A DNA stretch of 64,000 nucleotides from Nitrosovibrio sp. Nv17 (GCF_900119085.1 NZ_FPIQ01000011.1:1-64000); one strand, 5' to 3'; positions 36,321-45,451 are shown, counted from the first letter of the stretch. The notes: generated by a model not told the origin, from the sequence alone. Numbers and translations are program-made.

Positions 36321-37570
36321 TCCGGACGATGGAGGTGGTACAGGCGATTGATCAGGTCGACGAGATCGTCGCGCTCTTCGGCCACGGCGTGGTTGAGCGC
36401 ATAGGAGGGGAGGTGCAGAAACTTGTTGGTCAGCCCGTTGCTCAGGGATTCGAGGATCTTCTGGGGATCCTCCCCCCTGGCGAGCAGCTTTCGAGCGCGC
36501 TCCAGTTCATGGCGCCGGTACCGTTCGGCCTGGTCACGCAGCGCGCGGATGGTGGGAACCAGTTCGCGCGATTCCAGCCAGTGCATGAAATTGATGACGT
36601 TGGAGTCGATGATCGCCTCGGCCTGGGCAACTGCACCCTGCCGCGAATCCAATCCTTCCTTGATGATGTCGCCCAAGTCATCCACGGAATATAGAAACAC
36701 GTCGTCCAGTTCCGCCACTTCCGGCTCGACATCCCGCGGCACCGCCAGGTCCACCATGAAAATCGGACGATGCTTGCGCGCCTTGATGGCCCGCTCCACC
36801 ATACCCTTGCCCAATATCGGCAGCGTGCTCGCAGTACAGGTAACGACGATGTCATGCAGCGCCAGCTGTTCCGGGAGCTCGTTGAGAGTGATGGTCTGTG
36901 CGTTATAGCGATGCGCCAGGCTCTGCGCGCGCTCGGTCGTGCGATTCGCTACCGTGATGCGGTTGGGGTGACGTGCGGCAAAATGACTGGCACACAGCTC
37001 GATCATCTCCCCGGCACCGATGAACAGTACCCGCTGCTCGCCGATATCACCGAAAATCCGTTCCGCCAGCCGCGTGGCCGCCGCTGCCATGGAGACGGAG
37101 CTGGCGCCAATCTCGGTGGAACTGCGAACTTCCTTGGCAACGAAGAAGGTACGCTGGAACAGCTTGTGCAGCAGCATCCCCAGCGTGCCGGCATGCTCGG
37201 CGAATCGCACTGCGCTCTTCAGCTGGCCCAGGATTTGCGGCTCGCCCAGCACCATGGAATCCAGTCCGCTGGCCACACGGAAAGCATGCTTGACCGCCTT
37301 TTCCCGGGGCAGCTTATAGAGATAGGGCTCAAGCTCGCGTGCCTGCAGGTGATGGAAGTCCGCCAGCCAGCGGGTGGCCTCGTCGGGTTTCTCGGTGTTG
37401 CAATAGATCTCGGTACGGTTGCAGGTCGAGACGATGGCCGCCTCCCGCACCGGACGCTGGCCCACGAAATCACGCAGCGCGCCTTCCATCGCCTCTTCCG
37501 GAAACGAGACCTGCTCGCGCACATCCAGCGGCGCGGTCTGATGGTTGATGCCGAAAGCAAATAGCTGCAT
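36317..37570 (-). CDS. hemA: Glutamyl-tRNA reductase HemA
   Basis: HemA reduces glutamyl-tRNA to glutamate-1-semialdehyde, the entry to C5 heme synthesis. The 417-residue protein has the catalytic Cys in '[12 protein letters not shown]', '[18 protein letters not shown]', the NADPH domain '[14 protein letters not shown]' and the C-terminal dimerisation helix. hemL, hemC and hemD elsewhere in the window complete a large part of the pathway. A -10 TATAAT lies 43 bases upstream. Confidence 0.97.
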   Translation of the reverse strand: MQLFAFGINHQTAPLDVREQVSFPEEAMEGALRDFVGQRPVREAAIVSTCNRTEIYCNTEKPDEATRWLADFHHLQARELEPYLYKLPREKAVKHAFRVASGLDSMVLGEPQILGQLKSAVRFAEHAGTLGMLLHKLFQRTFFVAKEVRSSTEIGASSVSMAAAATRLAERIFGDIGEQRVLFIGAGEMIELCASHFAARHPNRITVANRTTERAQSLAHRYNAQTITLNELPEQLALHDIVVTCTASTLPILGKGMVERAIKARKHRPIFMVDLAVPRDVEPEVAELDDVFLYSVDDLGDIIKEGLDSRQGAVAQAEAIIDSNVINFMHWLESRELVPTIRALRDQAERYRRHELERARKLLARGEDPQKILESLSNGLTNKFLHLPSYALNHAVAEERDDLVDLINRLYHLHRPE

Positions 37571-37612
37571 GGCGAGAATGACGTGGGCAACCAGTCAAGC
37601 GAAAATTCGTTG

Positions 37613-37618
37613 ATTATA
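37613..37618 (-). promoter_or_regulatory. -10 element for hemA
   Basis: The minus strand reads TATAAT at 37618-37613, giving a transcript leader of roughly 36 bases. No good -35 was found at 16-18 bases. The plus strand also reads TATAAT at 37615-37620. Confidence 0.45.
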
Positions 37619-37771
37619 ATATTCCAGGTTCCCGAACACCATTCCTTAGAAGGGTTTTGACAAGGAAGAGTTTCCGGTCCACTGAAAAAATATGGGGTTC
37701 ATCGAAGATTCCCGTGGGGGGCGGCACGGATTTGAGCGAAGAAGTGGCCGCGATATCCATATGTCGGGCAG

Positions 37772-37844
37772 GATGGGTGAAATGAGATGCAACCCATCAC
37801 GGCGTTCTCCGAAAAATGATGGGTTACCCTGTGCTCCACCCATC
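37772..37844. repeat. Tandem hairpin element with GATGGGT/ACCCATC arms
   Basis: GATGGGT (37772-37778) pairs with ACCCATC (37792-37798), and GATGGGT (37818-37824) pairs with ACCCATC (37838-37844). Two similar hairpins about 20 bases apart resemble the REP/BIME-like extragenic palindromes common in proteobacteria. A family needs more copies, and none other was seen in this window. Confidence 0.5.
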
Positions 37845-38140
37845 TGTTTCTATTGATTTGCTCCCCACTATTTCGCAACGAACCCGATATATGGGCACCC
37901 GGGACAGCTTCCCTTCCCGCCACCCTTTTCCTTCCGGTGTCCGGCATGCTGTCCACGACTCTTCTCGCGCGACGCCGTCACGATTGTTTACATGCAGCTC
38001 CGATGCGGGGTGGTGAGCGACGATAACCAATTGTTTAAAAATAAATATCTAGGCAGGCACGGAATCTGCTTGAATCCAGGGGCACCTTGGAACAGACGCC
38101 AACGCTCCACGTATCCACACCATAACCATAAATAAAGACA

Positions 38141-38160
38141 AGGCCGACGCCGATCGGCCT
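38141..38160. repeat. Short hairpin upstream of epsA
   Basis: AGGCCGA (38141-38147) pairs with TCGGCCT (38154-38160). Read on the minus strand it is followed by the T-rich TTGTCTTTATTTATGG, which resembles an intrinsic terminator for leftward transcription, although no leftward gene is recognised there. Confidence 0.3.
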
Positions 38161-38326
38161 GTCGCTCCCTGGACATGACGAAGAGACACGATCAGGCGGC
38201 AGCGGATTCCGACAATCCCCGATCGTACGGAAAGTGCCGTCGGGTAGCGGAAGAGCGGCGGCGGCCGAGCCGACCGGACATCTCCTCTGCCGGAACCGCC
38301 ACTCCGGCAGGCTGCCGGGACGCGGC

Positions 38327-39118
38327 GTGAACACCCGGGACGCGGGTCCGCTTTCCGCCTTGTCAGCGGAACATCTCAGCCGCTACTACCGCATCATCTC
38401 AGCGGCGATCGGCGTACACGGTTTTCCCGAATTGCTGTCATGGCTGCAGGGCGAGTTGCAGTACTACCTTCCGCACCAAAGACTGATCGTGGCATCGGGC
38501 GACTTCGCCTCGCACCGGATAGACCTGGAGGTCATTCCAGCCTTGCCGGGCGCTCCTTCCCGGCCCGCCGACCCACGTCCCCTCTCCACATTTCTGCAAA
38601 CCCTGCTCCATCGTTGGATCGAAGGCAAAAGGCTGCCGCTTACGCTGGACATCCTGGAAAGCGGGGTCCCCGATTCTCGATCCCCTGCAGACGCCCCCGA
38701 TTCAGCGGCGCGGATACTGCACGGCGGGCGCTGCCTGCTGATACATGGCATCACCGACAGGCGGTCGAATCGAGACAGTCTGTACGTGATGCTCGGTTCG
38801 AAAAGATATTCCCGGCCGGCGTTGAATGCCATGCAGGTGCTTCTTCCTTACCTGGACACGACCCTGCGCCGGGTGGCATCTCCGGTCCCATCGCATGTTC
38901 ACGATTCCACTTCAGGGGAGTGGGGACTCAGCCGACGCGAACAGGAGATCATGAAGTGGGTAAGGCTGGGCAAGACCAATCTCGAGATCGCCAGCATACT
39001 CGGCATCAGCGCCTTCACCGTCAAGAACCACATGCGCCGTATCTTCAAGACTCTCGGCGTGGCCAGCCGGGTGCAGGCCGCCATGAAAATGGCGCCCCCG
39101 GAAGAGCGGGGAGAATGA
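38327..39118 (+). CDS. epsA: EpsA-type LuxR-family regulator (PEP-CTERM/exopolysaccharide associated)
   Basis: This is a LuxR-type transcriptional regulator of 263 residues from the GTG at 38327. The N-terminal two thirds ('LSAEHLSRYYRIISAAIGVHG', 'LLSWLQGELQYYLPHQRLI') resembles the EpsA family found with exosortase/PEP-CTERM and exopolysaccharide loci in betaproteobacteria. The C-terminal HTH is 'LSRREQEIMKWVRLGKTNLE' followed by 'IASILGISAFTVKNHMRRIF'. The next gene encodes a PEP-CTERM protein, which supports the call. An upstream in-frame ATG (38234) adds 31 low-complexity residues and is less likely. Confidence 0.82.
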   Translation: MNTRDAGPLSALSAEHLSRYYRIISAAIGVHGFPELLSWLQGELQYYLPHQRLIVASGDFASHRIDLEVIPALPGAPSRPADPRPLSTFLQTLLHRWIEGKRLPLTLDILESGVPDSRSPADAPDSAARILHGGRCLLIHGITDRRSNRDSLYVMLGSKRYSRPALNAMQVLLPYLDTTLRRVASPVPSHVHDSTSGEWGLSRREQEIMKWVRLGKTNLEIASILGISAFTVKNHMRRIFKTLGVASRVQAAMKMAPPEERGE

Positions 39119-39317
39119 CCGGCGCAACGTTCGGATTGGGTTCAGACAACGGGATTCTGCTCATCGGTATAGCCCACCTTTCTCCCTCGGGTTTCATTAG
39201 GATAATCAAGGCTATACTTATAAAATGCCGGGCTTGCCAAGCCGTCGAAAGGGGGGATAGAGTACACTCTGTGCATCCGCACGATACAAAAACGAACCTT
39301 GATCGGGAGGGTACGAC

Positions 39318-39908
39318 ATGAAAGCGCTGCGCACGGGAATCTGCATGCTGGGCCTCGCCTTGGGGGCGGTGGACGCCTCCGCCGGTGATTTTTCATTCAC
39401 GGGCAACTTCGCTGACGACAATGAAGTACAGCCATTCACGTTCACGGTCGACGACGCGAGTGCCGTCATCATCCTGAGAACGTTGTCCTGGGGGGGCGGC
39501 ACAAGCGCCGGCGGAAGCGTCGTCTCAGCCGGCGGTTTCGATCCCATCATCACGGTATTCGATGCGCTGGACGGACAAGCGCTGTGGGAAAATGACGACG
39601 GCAACCCCCATACCGGCGATTCGGAACTCCGTATCCAGCTGTGGGAAGGCGATTATGTCGTCACGTTGACCCAGTACGACAACTACATCGGCGGCTTCTA
39701 TCTCTCGGATGGCTTCACCACGACCGGCACCGTCGGCTTCGATGGTCGCAGCCCGCACTGGGCGATCGACATCCTGAACGTTGCCCATGCCGCCAGCGGG
39801 GACTCCTATGTCGCCGCGATACCGGAACCGGAAACCTACGCCATGCTTCTCGCCGGCTTGGGACTGCTGGGATGGAAGCACCGCAGCGGGGCCCGCAAGC
39901 AAGTGTAG
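39318..39908 (+). CDS. PEP-CTERM sorting-domain protein
   Basis: This is a 196-residue exported protein with a signal peptide (MKALRTGICMLGLALGAVDASA) and a C-terminal exosortase signal: 'PEPETYAMLLAGLGLLGW' followed by a basic end 'KHRSGARK'. The body is beta-rich with 'FDPIITVFDALDGQALWEND', resembling DVUA0089-type repeats of surface proteins. ATG 39318 follows GGGAGGG. Exosortase would cleave it and release or anchor it at the surface; no exosortase gene is in the window. It is probably controlled by the adjacent EpsA, which is an inference from proximity. Confidence 0.92.
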   Translation: MKALRTGICMLGLALGAVDASAGDFSFTGNFADDNEVQPFTFTVDDASAVIILRTLSWGGGTSAGGSVVSAGGFDPIITVFDALDGQALWENDDGNPHTGDSELRIQLWEGDYVVTLTQYDNYIGGFYLSDGFTTTGTVGFDGRSPHWAIDILNVAHAASGDSYVAAIPEPETYAMLLAGLGLLGWKHRSGARKQV

Positions 39909-40302
39909 GCTCCGCTTCCGGCGAGCACCCTCTCTCCCCTCCCTAATCCGCTTCACTCTGCCAGGCCGGCCGGAGCACCACTGCTCGATGCCCAGGGCGG
40001 TCATCCGCGCTGTGTCGCGGACGCGCCCCCGGCAACCCGGCATTCGAGCGCTCGAACCCTTCCCGCCATCCGCAGTACAATTCCATTCCAAACCAGCCTT
40101 CCCACCCGACATCCATGCGGAGAGCCTCACCGGCCGGTGAGGGGGTCGCGCCGGCATGGGAGGCAGGAACTTTGAGTGCGGCACGTACCCAAAGGGGCAT
40201 GCACGCGTAAGAACGCCCTGATTGCAGGCATTCTGGCCGCGACAGCGGTCCCGCATGCCCCACCCTTTGCACGATCCCAGCCCAGGAGCGAAAGAAAAAC
40301 CG
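39909..40302. other. Intergenic region before the tol-pal run
   Basis: Nearly 400 bases without a supported gene. An 18-base perfect palindrome CCTCACCGGCCGGTGAGG lies at 40125-40142, and could act as a terminator hairpin for the PEP-CTERM gene or as an operator. TACAAT near 40075-40080 is a possible -10. The first tol-pal gene must be read from a promoter here, but I cannot place it with confidence. Confidence 0.5.
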
Positions 40303-40734
40303 ATGCAGCCAATGACTCAGCGATCCTCCAGCGCAACCTTCGCTCTGCCCGTACGAGCCTATTACCAGGATACCGATGCCGGCGGAGTGGTATATCATGC
40401 AACCTACCTCGACTTCTTGGAACGCGCCCGCTATGAGTGGCTGCGAGAACTTGGATTCGACGTGCATGTGCTGATCCGGACATACAAGGCGATTTTCATG
40501 ATACGCGCGCTCAGTATCGAGTACTTCAAACCGGCCCTGCTGGACGATCTGCTGCAGGTCACGGTGCAGCCCGAGGAACTCGGCAGAAGCCGCATCACGC
40601 TGTCGCAGCGAGTCCTGCGCGATGGAGTCATACTGGCGCAGGGCACAGTCCACGCAGTATGCGTGGGTGCCGACACGCTCAAGCCGATGAGCGTACCCCT
40701 GCCATTGCGCCAGAAACTGGGAGGCCTCCCGTGA
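40303..40734 (+). CDS. ybgC: Tol-Pal system-associated acyl-CoA thioesterase YbgC
   Basis: This is a hot-dog thioesterase of 143 residues, first gene of the tol-pal run. The active motif is 'YYQDTDAGGVVYHATYLDFLERARYEWLREL' in part: 'YQDTDAGGVVYHATY' with the catalytic Asp, followed by 'ERARYEWL'. ATG 40303 comes after AGGAGCGAAAG. It acts on acyl-CoA or acyl-ACP and may link lipid synthesis to the envelope. Its stop overlaps the GTG of tolQ by four bases. Confidence 0.94.
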   Translation: MQPMTQRSSSATFALPVRAYYQDTDAGGVVYHATYLDFLERARYEWLRELGFDVHVLIRTYKAIFMIRALSIEYFKPALLDDLLQVTVQPEELGRSRITLSQRVLRDGVILAQGTVHAVCVGADTLKPMSVPLPLRQKLGGLP

Positions 40735-41417
40735 GCGCCCAGGTTACGCAGGACATGTCGTTCCTGCACCTCGTCGGCAGTGCCAGCCTGCCGGTCCAGC
40801 TGGTGATGGCGCTGCTGCTGATAGTGTCGTTTCTGTCCTGGTGGGTCATCTTCCGCAAGCTGTTCGTCATCCGGCAGGCCATCCGGCAGAGCGACGAATT
40901 CGAAAGCGTGTTCTGGAAAGGCCCCGACCTCAATGCGCTCTTCCAGAGCGCCGCAGCGTCGCGCCATACCGCAGGGAGCATGGAGCGAATCTTCGAGGCG
41001 GGGTTTCGTGAATTCATCAAGCACAAGCGTCAGACGGGCATGGACATCGGCACCGTCATGGACGGCACTCGCCGGGCCATGCGTGCCACCTACCAGCGGG
41101 AGATGGACCACCTCGAGTCGCACCTGTCCTTTCTGGCGACGGTGGGCTCGGTGAGCCCCTACGTCGGCCTGTTCGGTACCGTGTGGGGCATCATGAATTC
41201 CTTCAGGGGCCTGTCCAACGTGACCCAGGCGACCATCGCCCATGTCGCTCCCGGTATCGCGGAGGCATTGATCGCGACCGCGATGGGGCTGTTCGCCGCG
41301 ATTCCCGCTGTCATTGCCTACAATAGATATGCAAATGACATGGATCGGCTGGCCACCCGCTTCGAAAGTTTCATGGAAGAGCTATCCAACGTGCTGCAGC
41401 GCCAGGCTAACGGCTAG
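40731..41417 (+). CDS. tolQ: Tol-Pal system protein TolQ
   Basis: TolQ is the ExbB/MotA-like inner-membrane proton channel subunit that energises outer-membrane constriction. From GTG 40731 it is 228 residues with three hydrophobic helices: 'LVMALLLIVSFLSWWVIFRKL' region in the N-terminal part, 'LSFLATVGSVSPYVGLFGTV' and 'IAEALIATAMGLFAAIPAVI'. The start overlaps the ybgC stop (GTGA), and tolR follows after 22 bases. Confidence 0.96.
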   Translation: MSAQVTQDMSFLHLVGSASLPVQLVMALLLIVSFLSWWVIFRKLFVIRQAIRQSDEFESVFWKGPDLNALFQSAAASRHTAGSMERIFEAGFREFIKHKRQTGMDIGTVMDGTRRAMRATYQREMDHLESHLSFLATVGSVSPYVGLFGTVWGIMNSFRGLSNVTQATIAHVAPGIAEALIATAMGLFAAIPAVIAYNRYANDMDRLATRFESFMEELSNVLQRQANG

Positions 41418-41439
41418 CGACGGGCCGGAGAGAAATGCG

Positions 41440-41859
41440 ATGACCCAGCACCGCGCCAGACGTCGCCTGATGAACGAGATCAACGTCGTGCCCTACATCG
41501 ACGTGATGCTGGTTCTGCTGGTGATCTTCATGATCACGGCGCCTCTCATCAGCCCCGGCCAGATCGAACTGCCGCAGATCGGCAAGTCGCTGGCCCCCCC
41601 GGTCGCTCCGCTGGAGGTGATCGTCGGGGCGGACGGCAGCCTGAAGCTGCGCGACCGTAGCGCCTCGGGCGACGCACGCGTCATCGGGCGCGAGGAACTG
41701 GCCGAGGCCGTCAAGCGCAAGCAGGCAGAAAATGCTGAGCAGGCGGTGGTGATCGCGGCCGACAGGAACGTGCGCTACGAGGAAGTGACGACCGTGATGG
41801 ACATCCTGCAGCGGCAACAGGTAAAAAAAGTGGGACTGCTGGCCCGACCGAAATCTTGA
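41440..41859 (+). CDS. tolR: Tol-Pal system protein TolR
   Basis: TolR is the ExbD-like partner of TolQ. The 139-residue protein has one N-terminal helix with the proton-path aspartate in 'VPYIDVMLVLLVIFMIT' and a periplasmic domain. ATG 41440 has CCGGAGAGA upstream. The protein would cycle with TolQ to energise TolA. Confidence 0.96.
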   Translation: MTQHRARRRLMNEINVVPYIDVMLVLLVIFMITAPLISPGQIELPQIGKSLAPPVAPLEVIVGADGSLKLRDRSASGDARVIGREELAEAVKRKQAENAEQAVVIAADRNVRYEEVTTVMDILQRQQVKKVGLLARPKS

Positions 41860-41873
41860 GGGAGGCCACGATA

Positions 41874-42644
41874 GTGCTGGAAACGTCCCGAAGCGGGGAG
41901 CCGGGCCGACTCCCGGCGGGATTGCTGGCATTAGGGGTACACATCGCCTTTCTTGCGCTCCTGGTGTTTGGCCTCCAATGGAAAACCCACGAGCCCGAAG
42001 CCGTGATGGTGGACTTGTGGAGCCAGCTGCCCCCGCTGGAGCGACCTGCAGCCCCGCCGCAGGCCCAGCCACCCGCTCCCCCGCCGGCCCGGGTGAAACC
42101 CCTTCCGCCACAGCCGCAAACGCCCGCCCCTTCCGTGCCGGATATCGCGCTCAAGGAGAAGACCGAGAAACCGAAGCCCGTGGAGAAGAAACCGCCGATA
42201 CTGGACAACCGGAAGGAAAAGGAATCGAAGGCGCAGAAGGAGAAGGAAAGAGAGCTGAAGGCACAGCAGGCCAGGCTGGATGCCGAAATAGCGCGACTCC
42301 AGCGCGAACATGAGAACAGCAGGCCGCTCCGGGAACAGGCGGCGATGCAATCACGCCTGGAAAACGAGGTCGCCGAATACAAGGCGCGAATCCTGGCCAA
42401 GATCAAGGGACACATCATCACCCCTGCGGATCTGCCTGGCAATCCGGTGGCGGAATTCGACGTCACCCTGCTGCCCGGGGGCGACATCCTGGATGTCAGG
42501 CTGCGCAGGAGCAGCGGCTTTGCCCAGTTCGATGAAGCGGTGGAGCGCGCCATCTTCCTGGCCAAGCCGCTCCCCCTGCCGCCCGATCCGGGACTGTTCC
42601 CGAGATTCCGCAACCTGAACCTGAAAGTGCACTACCAGGAGTAG
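41874..42644 (+). CDS. tolA: Tol-Pal system protein TolA
   Basis: TolA spans the periplasm between TolQR and TolB/Pal. The GTG at 41874 has a near-perfect Shine-Dalgarno GAGGGAGG (41858-41865), so it is preferred to a TTG at 41856 that would overlap tolR. The 256-residue protein has one helix ('ALGVHIAFLALLVFGL'), a Pro-rich linker, a Lys/Glu/Ala coiled segment and a TonB-type C-terminal domain ('VAEFDVTLLPGGDILDVRLR'). It is much shorter than E. coli TolA in domain II. Confidence 0.93.
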   Translation: MLETSRSGEPGRLPAGLLALGVHIAFLALLVFGLQWKTHEPEAVMVDLWSQLPPLERPAAPPQAQPPAPPPARVKPLPPQPQTPAPSVPDIALKEKTEKPKPVEKKPPILDNRKEKESKAQKEKERELKAQQARLDAEIARLQREHENSRPLREQAAMQSRLENEVAEYKARILAKIKGHIITPADLPGNPVAEFDVTLLPGGDILDVRLRRSSGFAQFDEAVERAIFLAKPLPLPPDPGLFPRFRNLNLKVHYQE

Positions 42645-42701
42645 CCGGCTCCGCTGCCTTCCGCCGCCGGGACGCCGGATGAAACATCCTGTCCACTAAG
42701 G

Positions 42702-42707
42702 TATAAT
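42702..42707 (+). promoter_or_regulatory. -10 element for tolB
   Basis: A perfect TATAAT lies 36 bases before ATG 42743. Transcription would start near 42714, on top of the upstream ATG 42713, which is why I prefer the later start. No clear -35 was seen. Confidence 0.45.
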
Positions 42708-42742
42708 TCACGATGTCGTCGCAAGCTTCCCAGGGGTTTTTC

Positions 42743-44047
42743 ATGCAGATGTCGTCGCCTGGACTTTCCCTCCGCATCGGTATCCTTGCGTGCTTTCTGT
42801 GGTTGACCGGAACTTCCGCTCACGCGGCGCTCGACATCGAGATCTTCGGCGGGGGCGCAACCCAGATCCCCGTTGCCATCGTCCCCTTCGCTGCGGAGGA
42901 GCGCCTGGAGCAGGGCGTCACGCCGATCGTGGCGGCCGACCTGCAGCGCAGCGGCCTGTTCAAGCTGGTCGACCCGGCCGGGCACGCGCCTCATGAACCC
43001 GTCGAAGTGGTCTATCCGGATTGGTCGGCACGCGGCACCAGCGCACTGGTCATCGGCAGCACGACGCTTGTTCCAGGCGGCCAGGTCGCCGTGCGCATGA
43101 CGCTGCTGGACGTCGCGAGGCAGACGCAGCTCGCCAGCTACGCCGAAACCGTCTCCATCGGTCAGATTCGAGCTGCCTCGCACCGCATCGCGGATCTGGT
43201 CTACGAGAAGCTGACCGGCGATGCCGGGGTGTTCAGCACCCGTATCGCCTACGTCGTGAAGGAAGGAAAAAAGTACTCGCTGCAGGTGGCGGATGCCGAC
43301 GGGTTCAATGCCCAGCCGGTCATCGAGTATACCGAGCCGATCATTTCGCCCACATGGTCGCCGGACGGCAGGCAGCTCGCCTACGTATCCTTCGAAAACA
43401 AGAAACCGGTGGTGTACGTGCAGACGCTCGCCACGCGTACGCGCAAGGCAGTAGCGAATTTCCGGGGCAGCAACAGTGCCCCGGCCTGGTCCCCGGACGG
43501 CCGGCGGCTGGCGGTGGTGCTTTCCCTGATGGGCGGCTCCCAGATTTTTCTGATCAATGCTGACGGCACAGGCCTGCAACGACTGACACAGAGTTCGGGC
43601 ATCGATACCGAGCCCAGCTTCTCTCCCGACGGCCAGTCGCTCATCTTCACCTCCGACCGCGGCGGCAGTCCCCAGATCTACCGCGTCCGCATCGGGGGAC
43701 AGGCTTCGGCGACGGCAGAACGGCTCACCTTCGAGGGTACCTACAACGTCAGCCCGGAATTCAGCCCGGACGGTCGCAGCTTCACGTACATCCATCGCAA
43801 CGGCGACCGGTTCAACGTCGCGATCCAGGATCTGGCGACCGGCCAGGTGAGGCTCCTGACGGACTCCAGGTTCGACGAGTCCCCGAGCTTCGCGCCCAAT
43901 GGTAAGATCATCCTCTACGCGACCGAGATAAGAGGCCGTGGTATATTATCCGCGGTATCGAGCGACGGCAGGGTCAAGCAGCAACTCTCGACCCAGGCTG
44001 GCGATGTCAGGGAACCGGCATGGGGACCTCTGCCCGGGGCGCGGTAA
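42743..44047 (+). CDS. tolB: Tol-Pal system protein TolB
   Basis: TolB is the periplasmic beta-propeller that binds Pal and TolA. The product is 434 residues from ATG 42743 (AGGGG ahead); an ATG at 42713 adds ten residues. A signal peptide ends near 'GTSAHAALDIEIFGGG'. The N-terminal domain is followed by propeller blades with repeated 'SWSPDG/SFSPDG' motifs, visible as 'PTWSPDGRQLAYVS', 'PAWSPDGRRLAV', 'PSFSPDGQSLIFTS' and 'PEFSPDGRSFTYI'. Confidence 0.96.
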   Translation: MQMSSPGLSLRIGILACFLWLTGTSAHAALDIEIFGGGATQIPVAIVPFAAEERLEQGVTPIVAADLQRSGLFKLVDPAGHAPHEPVEVVYPDWSARGTSALVIGSTTLVPGGQVAVRMTLLDVARQTQLASYAETVSIGQIRAASHRIADLVYEKLTGDAGVFSTRIAYVVKEGKKYSLQVADADGFNAQPVIEYTEPIISPTWSPDGRQLAYVSFENKKPVVYVQTLATRTRKAVANFRGSNSAPAWSPDGRRLAVVLSLMGGSQIFLINADGTGLQRLTQSSGIDTEPSFSPDGQSLIFTSDRGGSPQIYRVRIGGQASATAERLTFEGTYNVSPEFSPDGRSFTYIHRNGDRFNVAIQDLATGQVRLLTDSRFDESPSFAPNGKIILYATEIRGRGILSAVSSDGRVKQQLSTQAGDVREPAWGPLPGAR

Positions 44048-44080
44048 TCTTAGAACTTTCACACGTCCAATGACAAAGGA

Positions 44081-44602
44081 ATGAAAATGAAGAACGTACT
44101 CGGTTTCATGTTGATCAGCCTGCTGGCGGCATGCGCCAGCCAGACCACGCAACCCACCGCAGAAGTGGAAGACAGGTCCCCGGCCACCCCGTCCGCAACG
44201 GACGGCCGTTCTTCCACGGGGGAAGCCGCGCCCACCCTGAACCCGCTCACCGATCCCAGCAACATTCTGTCGACCCGCAGCATCTATTTCGATTTCGACA
44301 GCTACGTCGTCAAGGATGAGTACAGATCTCTGGTGCAGGCGCACGCCCAGTACCTCCGGGACAACACCGGCGCCAGGGTGCTGCTGCAGGGCAACACCGA
44401 CGAACGCGGCAGCCGCGAATACAATCTGGCGCTGGGCCAGCGCCGTGCCGACGCCGTCAGAAAGGCGCTGACGCTCCTGGGTGCACGCGAACCGCAGATC
44501 GAGTCTGTCAGCCTGGGAGAGGAAAAGCCCCGGGCAACAGGCCATGACGAATCGTCATGGGCCGAGAACCGCCGTACGGACATCCGCTACCAAGGCGAAT
44601 GA
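44081..44602 (+). CDS. pal: Peptidoglycan-associated lipoprotein Pal
   Basis: Pal is the outer-membrane lipoprotein that binds peptidoglycan and TolB. It has 173 residues with a lipobox 'LLAAC' near residue 19, a Ser/Thr/Pro-rich linker, then the OmpA-like domain with 'SIYFDFDSYVVKDEY', 'LLQGNTDERGSREYNLALGQ' and 'RRADAVRKAL'. Two ATGs are possible: 44081, and 44087, which has the better spacing from AAAGGA. It is translationally coupled to cpoB. Confidence 0.96.
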   Translation: MKMKNVLGFMLISLLAACASQTTQPTAEVEDRSPATPSATDGRSSTGEAAPTLNPLTDPSNILSTRSIYFDFDSYVVKDEYRSLVQAHAQYLRDNTGARVLLQGNTDERGSREYNLALGQRRADAVRKALTLLGAREPQIESVSLGEEKPRATGHDESSWAENRRTDIRYQGE

Positions 44603-45432
44603 GGGTGCGGCTGCGCGCTTTCTGGCTGTCGTGGCTGCTCGGCTGCGGCACTCTCCACGCCGGGCTGTTCGACGACGAGGAAGCGCGCAGACAGATCACG
44701 GCGCAGCAGGCCTCGATCGAGGCGCTCCGCAGCGAGGGGCGGGCGTTGGAGGTCCGCGCCGCCAAACTCGAGGAAGCGCTCAGCGGTCAATCCCTGCTGA
44801 GCCTGCACAACCAGATCGAATCCCTGAGGCTCGACATGAACCGGCTGCAGGGACAGATCGAGGTGCTGGTCAATGAGAGCCAGCTGACGCAGAAGCGGCA
44901 AAGGGATTTCTACGTCGACCTGGACAGCCGCCTTCGACGGCTGGAACAGCCTGACGGCCCGGTGGGGCCGGACGCCTCCGGCACACCGGAGACCGGGGCG
45001 GGAACCGATGCGCCAGCCGATCCCACTGCGGCCAATACCTCGTCCACCGATGGCGCGACAGCGGAAAACCGCGACTATGAAGCCGCCTACGATCTGTTCA
45101 GGAGCGGCCGGTACGACGACGCCATCGTCCGGTTCAGGGAATTCATCAAGGTTCATCCGGAATCCGGCCTCGTGCCGGGCGCGCATTACTGGATCGGCAA
45201 TGCCTACTATGCCAAGCGCGACTTCAGGAACGCCATCAACACCCAGGAGAAGCTGATCGCGGCCTTTCCAGCCAGCCCCAAGGCGCCCGACGCGATGCTC
45301 AACATCGCCAGCAGCCAGCAGGAGATCAACCACAAGACCGCTGCCAAGAAAACCCTGGAGAAGCTGATCGCCGCATATCCGGGCAGCGAAGCGGCGCAGA
45401 AAGCCAAGCAGCGGCTGGCCGATCGCAAGTAG
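44599..45432 (+). CDS. cpoB: Cell division coordinator CpoB (YbgF)
   Basis: CpoB coordinates peptidoglycan synthesis with Tol-driven outer-membrane constriction. It has 277 residues from ATG 44599, which overlaps the pal stop by four bases. A signal peptide ends near 'CGTLHAGLFDDEEA', an N-terminal coiled coil follows, then a Pro/Ala/Thr linker and TPR repeats ('YEAAYDLFRSGRYDDAIVRF', 'GAHYWIGNAYYAKRDFRNAI'). This completes the tol-pal set. Confidence 0.94.
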   Translation: MRVRLRAFWLSWLLGCGTLHAGLFDDEEARRQITAQQASIEALRSEGRALEVRAAKLEEALSGQSLLSLHNQIESLRLDMNRLQGQIEVLVNESQLTQKRQRDFYVDLDSRLRRLEQPDGPVGPDASGTPETGAGTDAPADPTAANTSSTDGATAENRDYEAAYDLFRSGRYDDAIVRFREFIKVHPESGLVPGAHYWIGNAYYAKRDFRNAINTQEKLIAAFPASPKAPDAMLNIASSQQEINHKTAAKKTLEKLIAAYPGSEAAQKAKQRLADRK

Positions 45433-45451
45433 CCACAACCGCTTGGGGACA

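Larger units (their letters stand above)
37571..38326. other. Long intergenic region between hemA and epsA
   Basis: About 750 bases hold no recognisable gene. Short frames exist on both strands (for example 37699-37956 and 38035-38334, minus) but show no signal, motif or ribosome site. The composition is more AT-rich than the neighbours. Contents that can be named are the hemA -10 region, a double hairpin repeat at 37772-37844, and a hairpin at 38141-38160. An untranslated RNA or long epsA leader is possible but not shown. Confidence 0.6.

Noticed and set aside
38035-38334. A 99-codon minus-strand frame overlapping the epsA leader
   Set aside because: No signal, motif or Shine-Dalgarno, and it overlaps the epsA start; other short frames in this interval are equally unsupported.
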